A stretch of 64,000 bases of DNA from Bifidobacterium sp. ESL0784 (GTDB lineage: Bacteria; Actinomycetota; Actinomycetes; Actinomycetales; Bifidobacteriaceae): assembly GCF_029433295.1 (NCBI RefSeq), contig NZ_JAQTHV010000004.1, positions 372,001-436,000 on the forward strand. Direction: 5' to 3'. Both the position numbers and the translations under genes were made by a program. A model generated the notes under the pieces. It did not search any database. It saw only the letters and a program-made list of their open reading frames with translations, and had not been told where the DNA came from. This document shows, one piece after another, positions 39,563 through 50,100 of this stretch (within the stretch, counting starts at the first letter, position 1; every line of letters starts with the position of its first letter).

Positions 39563-39704
39563 AATACAACCCGATTTTGAGTGAAATGGGGGATGAATCC
39601 AACCGCCTTTTGGACGAAAAGTAGGATAAATCCAACCGTACTTTTCGAATGGTTGTACACTTATCCAACCATATTTGCTTTAGAAATGTACATTAATCCA
39701 ACCG
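39563..39704. repeat. Five repeats of a CCAACC core at an exact 33-bp period
   Basis: On the plus strand the core AATCCAACC (one AATACAACC, one TATCCAACC) starts at 39563, 39596, 39629, 39662 and 39695, each exactly 33 bases apart. The sequence between cores is only loosely alike. Read on the minus strand in one frame the units become 11-residue repeats: GWINVHF*SKY, GWISVQPFEKY, GWIYPTFRPKG, GWIHPPFHSKS, then GCIHP and a stop. GWI and the Lys three residues before it recur in every unit. No ATG, GTG or TTG lies in that frame. The region is between the convergent nitroreductase and response-regulator genes. Confidence 0.85.
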
Positions 39705-39737
39705 GTTAGTCGGAATTAATTTCAAGGTCGATGAAAA

Positions 39738-40484
39738 TCAATGTTGATCGGCGTTGAGCCAGGCTATGGCCAGTTGGGTGCGGTTGGACAGAGACAGCTT
39801 GTCTAGGATGTCGGTGATGCGGTTGCGGACGGTGCCTTCGCTCAGGTAGAGCTGGGCGGCGATGTCGTGGTTATCGAGGCCTTGGGCGACCAAAGCGACG
39901 ATGTCGCGCTCGCGGGCGCTTAATGTTGAAAATGCGGAATCGGACACTTTGATGGTGCCTTCCAAAGATGCGTACGATGAGGCGGCCATACGGGTGTCTC
40001 GTTCGCCTGCTGTGGCTGATGCGTTCGTCCTGGCGTTGCTACTGATGTCTTTTCTACTGGTTGGGGAAGAGGGTGGGGAGGAGAGTTTGCCGAGCACCTG
40101 TGCACCGAGAACGACCTGACCTGCCATCACCGCCTGAAGCGCTGGGCCGACGGAAGCTGCATCCTGCTTGATGAGGTAGCCCTTGGCTCCCAGGGCAATG
40201 GCCTGATCGATGTATTCCTTGTCGTCGAAGGTGGTGAGGAACAGGATACGAGCGGCCTTGTCTTTGGCGAGGATTCGGCGTGCGGCTTCCAAGCCGTCGA
40301 CGCCCGGCATTTGGATGTCGATAAGCAGCACATCCGGTCGGTTTGCAGGATCGGCGAAATATTTCGTTACCGCTGTCTCGCCATCGTTTGCCGTCCACAG
40401 AACCTCGGTCGCATTCGTGGCCTCAAGAATCGTGATCAGCGACGAACAGACAATGGGATCGTCATCGACAATTGCCGTTTTCAT
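39738..40484 (-). CDS. NarL/LuxR-family response regulator
   Basis: A 248-residue regulator. The receiver domain has DDDP at residues 7-10, the phosphoacceptor Asp56 in LLIDIQMPG, and Lys in YLIKQD. The C-terminal LuxR helix-turn-helix is LSARERDIVALVAQGLDNHDIAAQLYLSEGTVRNRITDILDKL. A ~50-residue Ser/Thr-rich linker separates them, longer than usual for the family. Codons upstream to 40598 are rejected: the ATG at 40484 has AAAGGA 6 bases before it and overlaps the kinase stop as ATGA. It probably controls the divergent ABC-2 exporter genes. Confidence 0.92.
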   Translation of the reverse strand: MKTAIVDDDPIVCSSLITILEATNATEVLWTANDGETAVTKYFADPANRPDVLLIDIQMPGVDGLEAARRILAKDKAARILFLTTFDDKEYIDQAIALGAKGYLIKQDAASVGPALQAVMAGQVVLGAQVLGKLSSPPSSPTSRKDISSNARTNASATAGERDTRMAASSYASLEGTIKVSDSAFSTLSARERDIVALVAQGLDNHDIAAQLYLSEGTVRNRITDILDKLSLSNRTQLAIAWLNADQH

Positions 40485-41773
40485 ACCGTTTCCTTTTTCT
40501 TCGTGTTGGTATTCGTTTTCGAACTTGTGTCCGCTTTCACCCATGGAGCTTTCGGCAGCGAGACGAACACGCGCCAGCCGTTGCGATACGGGCCGCAAAG
40601 CGAGGTGCCGTCCAGCGCGTGGACACGTTGTTCAATGTCCGCCAGCCCCATGCCGCGAAGGTCTGGATTCGTTTCATTGGTGGATTCGGAAATTGGTTGG
40701 TTTTCTGCCTTGTTGAACACGGCGAGCTGCCAGAACGCGGGATAATCGTACAGTGAAACCGAAGCATTGGTCGAATCCGAATGACGTATTATGTTTGTCA
40801 ACGCCTCACGGATGACGGCGGTCAGGCAACGGGCCACCGGAGCCGGGGTATCTTCGATATCGCAATCCAACGTAACAGAAAAATCTGGCCTTGCACTATC
40901 CATGACATGTACAGCGTCTGCAATCTGCGCTTCGAAATCTGTGCCGTCGTCTTCAAGGTCATGGACCGAACGTCGCACCATGGTCATTGCTTCGTTGAGG
41001 CTTGTGTTGATTCCGGCGAGTTGTTTGGTTGCGGTGTCGTCGCCGGTTGCGCTGGCCACAGCGCTGGCCGCCTGCGTCTGCATCAGGGCACGGGTGAGCA
41101 GATGGCCGACATTGTCGTGAATCTCGCGGGCGATGCGCGTGCGTTCGCGCAGGGTCGCCACTCGGGTCGATTCCTCCTGTTGCTCGCGCAACGAATCGAT
41201 TTGCATCGCGTTGCGGCGGCGGGTCGTTCTGATGGTGTCTTGGAGGGACAGCAAAGCATGATGTTCGGAATCCGAAACGAAGAAAACATATCCCAAAAGA
41301 GCCGTAAGACATGAAAGGAGGATTACTATGGCGGTGTCCAATACGGGATGGATTGCCGGGCGATTGTTGTTGCTGACCGGCAGAAGCCCGTTATGACAGT
41401 AAATCCAATATGAACATACCAGCGGAAGGATCCAGCACCATCGCATCAACTTATGCCAAGTCTTTTCAGATTCGCCGGTCGCAATGGGCATCGATTCGAA
41501 TGCGACCAATGGCATGAACGCAAGAAATTCAGGAAATAACAATGATGGTATGCAGAACAGCAGCAGAGGAATCGGCGCGAAATCGAGTGTATTGCCACCA
41601 AAGTTGCGTTCGTCGTTGTGCAGCCATGGGCTCAGTGTCGAACAGCAGATAGCGGCAAGCAAGGCTGCGATGGCGGTGACGTCGAACGAACCATGCTGTC
41701 TCGCCGCTTCAAGCAGGGCGCAGCAAAGCAGCAATGCAGCTCTGGCCGCGTCCTCAAGATACCGTCTGTTCAC
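40481..41773 (-). CDS. Sensor histidine kinase (HPK7/NarL type)
   Basis: A 430-residue membrane kinase. It has four to six N-terminal transmembrane segments without a large extracellular domain (residues ~10-165), a coiled segment, then the HisKA_3 phosphoacceptor motif AREIHDNVGHLLTRAL (His near residue 218), the N box REALTNIIRHSDST and the G box DLRGMGLADIEQRV. Such intramembrane-sensing kinases often respond to envelope stress or antimicrobials. It overlaps the response regulator gene by 4 bases. The start is a GTG. Confidence 0.9.
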   Translation of the reverse strand: MNRRYLEDAARAALLLCCALLEAARQHGSFDVTAIAALLAAICCSTLSPWLHNDERNFGGNTLDFAPIPLLLFCIPSLLFPEFLAFMPLVAFESMPIATGESEKTWHKLMRWCWILPLVCSYWIYCHNGLLPVSNNNRPAIHPVLDTAIVILLSCLTALLGYVFFVSDSEHHALLSLQDTIRTTRRRNAMQIDSLREQQEESTRVATLRERTRIAREIHDNVGHLLTRALMQTQAASAVASATGDDTATKQLAGINTSLNEAMTMVRRSVHDLEDDGTDFEAQIADAVHVMDSARPDFSVTLDCDIEDTPAPVARCLTAVIREALTNIIRHSDSTNASVSLYDYPAFWQLAVFNKAENQPISESTNETNPDLRGMGLADIEQRVHALDGTSLCGPYRNGWRVFVSLPKAPWVKADTSSKTNTNTKKKETV

Positions 41774-42040
41774 GATTCGAGCGTATCACCCGGTCTCCGT
41801 GCAGAAAACTGGGTTCTGTGTCGACGCCAATCATGCTTTATTGTTGTCAGCCATATTGTTTCAATGGTTTCCGATGTCACGTATGGTGCGCTGCAAAAAC
41901 TGCAATGAAAAAAATGATGACAAATGTAATTAGTGATATGGCAAGAAAATGACGACACTCACCATCACCTGCCCGATTTCCCGCGTCACAATGGAACCAT
42001 CAACATACACAACGTTCGCAATAGATAGGAAGGTTCATCT
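41774..42040. promoter_or_regulatory. Divergent intergenic region between kinase and exporter genes
   Basis: A 267-bp gap, AT-rich towards the middle, from which the two-component genes (minus) and the ABC exporter genes (plus) must both be transcribed. I see no clear paired -35/-10 elements or inverted operator. AGGAAGG lies just before the exporter start. Confidence 0.4.
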
Positions 42041-43012
42041 ATGAACGCGAAACAAGACCCGAGCGGAACCGACAACGTTCCTGCGGTCAAGATCAGCCAT
42101 CTGGTCAAGCGATACGGCGACCATCTGGTGCTTGACGACTTTGACCTCGACGTGCCGCAAGGCAGGATATTCGGCCTGCTCGGCCCGAACGGCAGCGGCA
42201 AGACCACATTGATCAATTGCATTCTTTCGCTTCTGACGTATGATTCTGGCGATATCAGGATTTTCGGCGAACCGATGACGCCAAGTGCCTACGCGCTCAA
42301 GGCTCGGATCGGCTTGGTGCCGCAGGACGTCGCGGTGCTTGAGGAGCTGACGGTAGAGGAGAACATCGACTATTTCTGCTCGCTCTACGTGCCAAAGGAG
42401 GACGAGCGCAAGCCCCTGGTCGACGAAGCCATCGCGCTGGTCGGACTCGACGATTTCCGCACATACCGGCCGAAGAATCTGTCCGGAGGGTTGAAGCGCC
42501 GCCTCAACATCGCGTGCGGCATCGCGCACAAGCCCGACCTCATCTTCTTCGACGAACCGACCGTGGCCGTCGACCCGCAGAGCCGCAACGCCATTTTGGA
42601 GGGTATTGAGCGTCTTAACCGCGCCGGCGCCACCGTGGTCTACACGAGCCATTACATGGAGGAGGTCGAGCAGATCTGCGACCAGATACTCATCATGGAC
42701 CACGGTCGCCACGTCGCGGAAGGCACGGTGCCTGAGCTCAAGGCGATGGTCTCCACCGGCGACCGCATCGTCATCGAGACGCTCGATCTGGCCGATGCCG
42801 CGCTGGCTGATCTGCGCGGGCTGCCGACGATCGTCGACGTCGATTACGACGGTACGACGCTGACCGTGCGCTGCAAGGCCGGCGAGCGCAACCTGGTCGA
42901 TGTGTTGGACCTCCTGGAGCATTCCGGCGCCAACATCGGCCACGTCTCCTCGAACCCGCCGACCCTGAACGACGTGTTCCTTGAGATGACCGGCAAGGCG
43001 TTGAGGGACTAG
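42041..43012 (+). CDS. ABC-2-type exporter ATP-binding protein
   Basis: A 323-residue DrrA/CcmA-like ATPase: Walker A GLLGPNGSGKTTLINC, signature NLSGGLKRRLNIACGI, Walker B LIFFDEPTVAVDPQSR, switch VYTSHYMEEVEQIC. The ~90-residue C-terminal DrrA-type domain ends with NPPTLNDVFLEMTGKALRD. It would power the two permeases encoded directly downstream. Resistance to antibiotics or lipids is typical of the family, and the divergent two-component system is the likely regulator. Confidence 0.92.
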   Translation: MNAKQDPSGTDNVPAVKISHLVKRYGDHLVLDDFDLDVPQGRIFGLLGPNGSGKTTLINCILSLLTYDSGDIRIFGEPMTPSAYALKARIGLVPQDVAVLEELTVEENIDYFCSLYVPKEDERKPLVDEAIALVGLDDFRTYRPKNLSGGLKRRLNIACGIAHKPDLIFFDEPTVAVDPQSRNAILEGIERLNRAGATVVYTSHYMEEVEQICDQILIMDHGRHVAEGTVPELKAMVSTGDRIVIETLDLADAALADLRGLPTIVDVDYDGTTLTVRCKAGERNLVDVLDLLEHSGANIGHVSSNPPTLNDVFLEMTGKALRD

Positions 43013-43021
43013 GGGCGCGGC

Positions 43022-44239
43022 ATGTTGACGACTTTCAAGGCATTCCTTAAGGCGGGGGTGCGCAATCCCAGCATCGTTTTCTGGGTGTTCGCCTTCCCTC
43101 TGATCATGCTGGCGATGCTCCAGCTCATGTTCAGCGACATCAACGATATGATCCGCGTCGACCCGCAGTCCATGGCCGTGGCCGAGGACTCCAACTGGAA
43201 TGCGGCAAGTGGGGCCGCGCAGGTGGTCAAGGCGCTCGCGGGTGAGCGGGATGCGGATGGCAAGACAATCAAGAACAACGACCAGAAGCTCATCAGCATC
43301 AAGCAAGCTTCCGGGGTCACGGAGGCGAAACGCATGGTGGCCGACGGCAAGGCCAAAGGCTATCTCTATGTGGACGATTCGGGAGCGCTGCGTATGGCGC
43401 TCGCGGACACGACGGTGAATTCCGGCGACCAGGCCGTTTCGATGTCGGTGACCGCGCTGGATTACGCGTTGCAGCAATACAATGAGACGGGGCAAGTGGT
43501 CAGTGCCGTCGCGGCGAAGAACCAAGCCGCCATGACAAATCCGCAAGTTAGGTCGAGCATCGGCTCTTCGGACGGGTTCATGAAGCAAACCAGCGTCACG
43601 ACCATCAAGCCGCACCGTTTCGCGCGCTACTATTTCGCGATGCTCGGCATGGCCTGCCTGCTCGGCGCGACCATATCCATCAACCTCATCACGCTTACCC
43701 AAGCCAATCTCACGGCCTTGGGAATCCGCGCGAGCGTCTCGCCCCTGCCGAAGATTCGGCAGACGGTCGCCACGCTTCTGGCTTCGTGGGTCATCTCGTT
43801 TGTCTGCATGCTGGTCGCCTTCTTCGCGATGCGCTACGTCATCGGCGTGGGCGTGGCTGGGCGTGAACCGGCGGCGGTGCTCGCGGTGGCGGCCTCGACC
43901 CTAATGGCCAGCGCCCTGGGCCTCGTCATCGGCGCCTTGCCGAAACTGACGACACGTGCCAAGCTTTCGCTCAACGTCGTGCTCACCTGCTTCCTGTCGA
44001 TGTTCACCGGGCTCTATGGCACCGGTGCGATGGCGCTGGGGGACGCCCTGCAGCGCAAGGCGCCCATCCTCGCTCGACTCAACCCCGCCCGGCAGGTGAG
44101 CGATCTGTTCTACGACTTACTGTATTACGACAATTATCATCCATTCTTCACCGGCCTGGCCGTCATGGCCGCCACCACGGTCGTCTTCGTGCTGATCGTC
44201 GTGGCGATGCTGAGGAGGCAACGTTATGAACATCTGTAA
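43022..44239 (+). CDS. ABC-2-type exporter permease
   Basis: A 405-residue ABC-2 membrane protein. One N-terminal helix (residues ~17-35) is followed by a ~150-residue extracytoplasmic domain, then five to six helices (about residues 200-400) with the conserved KIRQTVATLLASWVISF. YHPFFTGLAVMAATTVVFVLIVVAMLRRQ forms the last helix. It overlaps the next gene by 14 bases, so the two permeases are made together. Confidence 0.88.
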   Translation: MLTTFKAFLKAGVRNPSIVFWVFAFPLIMLAMLQLMFSDINDMIRVDPQSMAVAEDSNWNAASGAAQVVKALAGERDADGKTIKNNDQKLISIKQASGVTEAKRMVADGKAKGYLYVDDSGALRMALADTTVNSGDQAVSMSVTALDYALQQYNETGQVVSAVAAKNQAAMTNPQVRSSIGSSDGFMKQTSVTTIKPHRFARYYFAMLGMACLLGATISINLITLTQANLTALGIRASVSPLPKIRQTVATLLASWVISFVCMLVAFFAMRYVIGVGVAGREPAAVLAVAASTLMASALGLVIGALPKLTTRAKLSLNVVLTCFLSMFTGLYGTGAMALGDALQRKAPILARLNPARQVSDLFYDLLYYDNYHPFFTGLAVMAATTVVFVLIVVAMLRRQRYEHL

Positions 44240-45506
44240 AGCCGCGCTTACCGTGGCGAAACGGCATCGAACCTATATACTGTTCTATCTTGTGGCGCTC
44301 AGCCTGGCTATGACGGCCATACTGTTCCAAAGTGTTTCCGACACGCATGGCTCGACGCCGGAATATTCACCATCTGCGTCGAGAGTTGCGGTCATTGACA
44401 GGGACAGCGGAGCCGGCGGCATCGCGGCCGGGCTGCAAAACTACTTGGGCCAGACCAACACTGTCGTGCATGTCGATGACAACCGCCGCGCAATGCAGGA
44501 CGCCATGGCCACTGATTCTGCGGACGCCATCTACGTGGTGCCGAAAGGCTATATGCGCGATTTCGTGGATGCTGCTTCTGCCGGCCATGCTCCGAAACAG
44601 CTCAGGGTGATTCTCAAAGGCCAGGACACCCAAGATCTCTCGGAGACGAAGGTTTCGACGTTCCTTTCGAACCTGCGTACTGCGTACCTTGCTGGAAATG
44701 TTGTACAAGACGCGACTTCTCGGGTTGACGGATCTGCCGTTATGCATAGCGCCGTCCGTGAGGTTGTGAGGGCGGGCCATTCGGTCAAATCAGACTCGCA
44801 TGTTTCCGTTGTCTCTACGCACCGCACCTCAGGCAATGCTTCGGCGACGTTGGTGTTCGGCCGCTCGCTTTCGCTGGGTTCGTATCCGATTGTCACGTCC
44901 ATGATCGTGGTCATCGCTATGGTGATCGGCGCCTTCTCCGTGGAATCGACCCGTCGTCGCATGGAAGTGTCCCCGGAGCACCCACGTGCCACCGGTCTCG
45001 GCCTGTTGGTGGCCTGTGCGGGCATCGGAGTGTTGGTGACTATCTATTATCTGTTCCTCTCGCTGGCGGTGACAGGCATCATGACCGGCTCGCTTGCAGG
45101 GTTGGCGTTGCGTCCGGTCCTGCTGGCGACGTGTTCAATGGCCATTTATGTGTTCTTCGGCATCTCGATCGGTTTCGTACTTGGCCGTCTGGCCATCTCC
45201 CCAAGTGCCGCCAACGGCATGGCCAATGTGGTGGGCCTTGCCATCGCGTTTACCTCCGGCGCTTGGTCGTTCGGTTCCTCGGTGATGACCGGTCCTGTGG
45301 CTCTCATCGGCAAATTGCTGTGCGGACGCTGGTACCTTGATGCCATCGATCGGGCCATGGGCTTGGGAACGTATGCGGGCGGTACATCAAGTCTTGGCGG
45401 CTGGGCAACCTCTACCGGAATGGTCGCGCTCTTCGCCATTGCTCTCGTATGCGTCGGCCTCGTCCTCGGTTCTCCGAAGCGACTTAAAGAGAGAAGCCGT
45501 ACTTGA
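44226..45506 (+). CDS. ABC-2-type exporter permease (second)
   Basis: A 426-residue paralogue of the preceding permease with the same layout: N-terminal helix (residues ~18-36), an extracytoplasmic domain to ~residue 215, then six helices. The last helical segment ends VCVGLVLGSPKRLKERSRT. It completes an ATPase-plus-two-permeases exporter. The substrate is not deducible. Confidence 0.86.
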   Translation: MNICKAALTVAKRHRTYILFYLVALSLAMTAILFQSVSDTHGSTPEYSPSASRVAVIDRDSGAGGIAAGLQNYLGQTNTVVHVDDNRRAMQDAMATDSADAIYVVPKGYMRDFVDAASAGHAPKQLRVILKGQDTQDLSETKVSTFLSNLRTAYLAGNVVQDATSRVDGSAVMHSAVREVVRAGHSVKSDSHVSVVSTHRTSGNASATLVFGRSLSLGSYPIVTSMIVVIAMVIGAFSVESTRRRMEVSPEHPRATGLGLLVACAGIGVLVTIYYLFLSLAVTGIMTGSLAGLALRPVLLATCSMAIYVFFGISIGFVLGRLAISPSAANGMANVVGLAIAFTSGAWSFGSSVMTGPVALIGKLLCGRWYLDAIDRAMGLGTYAGGTSSLGGWATSTGMVALFAIALVCVGLVLGSPKRLKERSRT

Positions 45507-45549
45507 AATAAGGTTGGTTAAATGCCGATAAATCCGGCAGCGACTCAAT

Positions 45550-45576
45550 AAGCCCCTTCTCGACCCATGTCTGGAA
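45550..45576 (+). terminator. Weak hairpin between the exporter operon and hemW
   Basis: CCCCTTC and GAAGGGG form a 7-bp stem with a loop of ~13 bases, 25 bases before the hemW start. It is followed by TTGCC, not a T run, so termination is uncertain. Confidence 0.35.
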
Positions 45577-45601
45577 GGGGTTGCCGCTAGGGTAGAAGGC
45601 T

Positions 45602-46927
45602 ATGTTCGAGGTTTACATTCATGTGCCGTTCTGTTATAGGCGCTGTGGGTACTGCGATTTCAACACCTACACGGCCGTCGATATGGGCGGGGGTGCGTCA
45701 CGCGGTAACTACGCGAACCTTGCCATCGACGAGATGAGCCTGGTCAAGGAGTGGCAGGAACGGCACGGAATCAATGAACCGGCAGTTTCAACGGTGTTTT
45801 TCGGGGGAGGGACACCGACACTGCTTCCAGCACAAGACCTTGGACGAATGTTGCAAGCGGTCAAGGAAACGTGGGGTATAGAGAACAGTGCGGAAATCAC
45901 AACCGAAGCTAATCCCGACACGGTAGACGAACGGTATCTGGAAACGTTGGCAGCAGCTGGCTTTACTCGTATCTCCTTTGGTATGCAGTCGGCTGTGCCG
46001 CATGTGTTGAAAACGCTTGACCGCACGCATACTCCAGCCAATGTGACCGCAGGAGTGAAAGCGGCGAACGAGGTAGGATTGCGTTCCAGCGTCGACCTTA
46101 TTTACGGGGCTCCCGGCGAAAGCATGGACGACTGGCGCAAGTCCGTCGAAACCGCTATAGAACTTGAGGTGAATCATATCTCGGCGTATGCGTTGACCGT
46201 CGAACCCATCACGAAAATGGGACGGCAGATCAAGGCCGGAACCATCGCCAAACCCGACGATGACGATGAAGCGACCAAATACGAGATTGCCGACGAGCTT
46301 TTCAAACAGGCCGGTCTCGAATGGTACGAAATCTCCAACTGGGCACGGCCGGGTTATGAGAGTCGTCACAATCTGGGCTATTGGCGCAACGTCGATTGGG
46401 CAGGCATCGGGCCGGGAGCTCACTCGCACTATCGCACCTCGAACGTTGGCGCGTGGCAGGAACATGCGGCTTTCGGCGCTCGCGATATGAGCGAAGACGG
46501 ATTCAGAAAGACGGACACCCCTCAGATCGAACATGATGTATCTGGGAATCAAGCCGAACTCGACGCCGAAAAAAGTATGCAATCCGACGCCAACCAGTTC
46601 GGTGTGCGGGCTTGGGATATCAAGCATCCGCGCAAATGGGCCGAAGAGTTGCATACGGTCAGTGTGCCTTGGGAAGGCAGCGAGGCCATCACTCACGAGG
46701 AAAATCTCGAGGAAACGGTGATGCTTGGATTGCGTTTGCGCGAAGGGCTCGATATCTCGAGAATTGAACAGGCGTCCGGATGTGCGGTCAATCGAGCAAG
46801 ACTTCAAGCAATCGAGCAATCAGGTTTGATAGAAATTCACAACGACAACCGTATTGTCCCGACTTTGCGAGGACGTCTGCTCAACGACACTGTGATCGAA
46901 CAGGTACTTGATATCTGCGGTTGGTAG
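45602..46927 (+). CDS. hemW: HemW-like radical SAM protein (coproporphyrinogen III oxidase-like)
   Basis: A 441-residue radical SAM protein. The cluster motif is FCYRRCGYCDFNTY (CxxxCxxC), followed by TVFFGGGTPTLLPAQDLG and TEANPDTVDERYLETLAAAGFTRISFGMQSA. Members once called oxygen-independent coproporphyrinogen oxidase are now seen mostly as haem chaperones (HemW); this is inference, since bifidobacteria do not normally make haem. The long C-terminal part includes an acidic insertion around residues 300-330. Its Fe-S cluster would depend on the suf operon. Confidence 0.88.
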   Translation: MFEVYIHVPFCYRRCGYCDFNTYTAVDMGGGASRGNYANLAIDEMSLVKEWQERHGINEPAVSTVFFGGGTPTLLPAQDLGRMLQAVKETWGIENSAEITTEANPDTVDERYLETLAAAGFTRISFGMQSAVPHVLKTLDRTHTPANVTAGVKAANEVGLRSSVDLIYGAPGESMDDWRKSVETAIELEVNHISAYALTVEPITKMGRQIKAGTIAKPDDDDEATKYEIADELFKQAGLEWYEISNWARPGYESRHNLGYWRNVDWAGIGPGAHSHYRTSNVGAWQEHAAFGARDMSEDGFRKTDTPQIEHDVSGNQAELDAEKSMQSDANQFGVRAWDIKHPRKWAEELHTVSVPWEGSEAITHEENLEETVMLGLRLREGLDISRIEQASGCAVNRARLQAIEQSGLIEIHNDNRIVPTLRGRLLNDTVIEQVLDICGW

Positions 46928-47136
46928 CGAATAATTAGACGGATGCCTCTTTGACTATTCGTCAGCGCAACAAGCGATGTCCACGATGTGGAAGATTTTG
47001 CGTCAAAGTGGACGGCGACACATTCCTGACATGACATGACGATATTCTATGAAAGCCGCTTTGGCCGAGTATGTATTTGTAATGCAATTAAGGTCTCGCG
47101 GATGGCATCGGTTCACGGAAGCTAGAGGTGATTGTG

Positions 47137-50100
47137 GTGACGCTTAAAACCCCACTCGATTTGACGATTCATCGCCCGCAGGGAATGTACGACCCAGCGG
47201 CGGAACACGACGCGTGCGGTGTCGGTATGGTCACCACCTTGAACAAACGGGCGGAACGCAAAATCGTTGACGATGCCATCGAAGTGCTCGTCAACCTGAA
47301 CCATCGCGGGGCTGTCGGCGCCGAGGAAAACACCGGTGATGGTGCCGGAATCCTGATGGCCATGCCCGATGAGTTCATGCGTTCCGTTATCGAGGCTGAT
47401 TTGCCCGGTGCCGGTCATTATGCTGCCGGCATTGCGTTCCTTGACCGCGACTTGGCGGCCGCAAGCGAGCAGAAGCGTCAGATTGCCGATATCGTGGCGC
47501 AGGAAGGACTGGAAGTCCTCGCATGGCGTACGGTTCCGACAAACCCAGACGGACTGGGGCTGCAGGCGTTGGCCTCCATGCCGGCATTCGAGATGCTGGT
47601 CATGGCTTCGCCTAAGCAGGATAATCAGGATTCGTTGGGTGGGCTGGAGCTTGACCGCAAGGCGTTCCGTGTGCGCAAACGTGCCGAACACGAATCCGGT
47701 GTCTATTTCGCTTCGCTTTCGGCTCGAACGATTACTTACAAGGGCATGCTTACTACGATGCAGCTGACCAACTTCTTCCCGGACCTCAACGATCCGAAGA
47801 TGAAGACAACTGTCGCCATCGTCCACTCGCGTTTCTCTACCAACACCTTCCCGAGCTGGCCTCTGGCCCAGCCGTTCCGTCTCATTGCGCACAACGGTGA
47901 GATTAACACTATCCAAGGCAACCGCAACTGGCTTTCCGCCCGTGAAGGCAAGCTCAGTAGCAAGCTGCTGGGGGAGTTCGAGCCGTTGCTGCCGATCGCC
48001 ACACCGGGGTATTCCGATTCCGGCACCTTTGACGAGTGTTTGGAACTGCTACACCTGGCCGGGCGCAGCTTGCCACATGCGGTGCTGATGATGTTGCCGC
48101 CGGCCTGGGAGAAGGACGACACGCTCGATCCTGATGTGCGGGCTTTCTACGAATACAACAATTCTTTGATTGAGCCTTGGGATGGCCCCGCCGATATCAT
48201 CTTCACTGATGGCACGCTGGTCGGTGCTCAGCTCGACCGCAACGGCTTCCGTCCCGGACGCTGGCAGATTACCGACGATGGCTATGTCGTGCTCGCCAGC
48301 GAGGCTGGAGTGCTACCGGAAACCGAACCGGAACGTATCGTCACCAAAGGCAGGCTCGAACCGGGCAAGATGTTCCTTATTGACACCGCAGAGGGTCGCC
48401 TCATACCTGATGCCGAGATCAAGCATCAGCTCGCCACCCAGCATCCGTATCGCGAGTGGATCAAGGGCAATGCCGTAAGCCTCAGTGATTTGCCGGCACG
48501 CGAGCATGTTCGTCATTCCAACGTTTCCGTTGTTCGTCGTCAACGCGCGTTTGGCTACACACAAGAGGATCTGAAAATTCTGTTGCGTCCGATGGCTAAT
48601 ACCGGCAAGGAACCGATCGGCGCCATGGGCAATGACACGCCACAGCCCGTGCTTTCCAAGAACAGCCGTATGCTCTTCGACTACTTCACCCAGAAGTTCG
48701 CGCAGGTCACCAACCCGCCGCTGGATTGGGAGCGTGAGGAAATCGTCACCTCGTTGGCCTCGGCGATCGGTCCGGAACCCAACCTGCTTGAGGATTTGGA
48801 GCTTTCCGCCAAGAAGATCGTCATTCCCAACCCCGTCATCGATTCCGATGAGATGGCCCAACTGAAGCGCCTTGATCGCGCCAAGGTGCTCGGCGGCTAC
48901 TATAAGCCGTTTGTCGTTCACGGTCTCTATCAGGTCGCTGGCGGCGGCAAAGCGCTTGAGGCTCGACTTGATGAGATTTTCGACGAGGTCGACCATGCCA
49001 TAGCCGAAGGCAAGAACTTCATTGTGCTTTCCGACCGCGATTCCAACCATACATGGGGACCGATTCCTTCGCTGCTCCTGACCAGCGCCGTACAGCATCA
49101 TCTTCTGCGCACCCATACCCGCACCCAAGTCTCGATGGCCGTCGAGGCGGGCGATGTGCGCGAAATCCACCATGTCGCTTTGCTGATTGCCTATGGTGCA
49201 GCCTGTGTGAACCCGTATCTTGCTTTTGAATCCGTCGAGGACTTGGCACGAGGCGGATTCCTAGATGTCGATGCCAAAACCGGTGTCGAAAACCTGCGCA
49301 AGGCTCTGTCTGTCGGGGTTTTAAAGATTATGAGCAAGATGGGCGTCTCGACGATTATGAGCTACCGCGGAGCCCAACTCTTTGAGGCCGTCGGTCTCAA
49401 TCAGGACGTCATCGATAAATACTTCACCGGCACCACCTCACGTGTCGGAGGTATCGGCCTCGATGAGATCGCTGAGGAAGTCGCTGTTCGCCACCGTGTC
49501 GCTTATCCGAACCAATGGACGGCGACCCCGCACCGCAGGTTGCGCATTGGTGGGCAATACAAGTGGAGGAGAACTGGCGAGGACCATCTCAACGATCCCG
49601 AATCCGTGTTCCTTCTTCAGCAGGCCACCCAGCGTGGCGATTATGGTCTGTTCAAGCGGTATTCGCAGCACGTCAACGACACATCCAATAGGCTGATGAC
49701 GCTGCGTGGACTGATGAAGTTCACCGGCAACCGTAAGCCGATCGCGATTGAGGAAGTCGAACCGGAAAGCGAGATCGTCAAACGGTTTTCCACCGGTGCA
49801 ATGAGCTACGGTTCCATTTCTCAGGAAGCGCATGAAACGCTAGCCATTGCAATGAATTCCATAGGCGCGCGTTCCAATTCCGGCGAGGGCGGAGAATCCG
49901 ACGACCGCATCGCAGACCCGATGCGTTCCAGTCGTATCAAGCAGATTGCTTCTGCACGTTTCGGTGTCACGAGCGATTACCTCGTCCACGCCACCGATCT
50001 GCAGATCAAACTTGCGCAAGGTGCCAAGCCTGGCGAAGGCGGCCATCTGCCCGGAGCCAAGGTACCGCCGTGGATTGCCACGGTTCGCCACGCCACACCT

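Noticed and set aside
39563..39704. CRISPR array
   Set aside because: The spacing is regular, but only ~9 bases are conserved per unit and the rest diverges. There are no 25-36 base repeats and no cas genes in the window.
41770..41958. Short minus-strand frame upstream of the histidine kinase
   Set aside because: The frame has no ribosome site, no recognisable features and overlaps the divergent promoter region.
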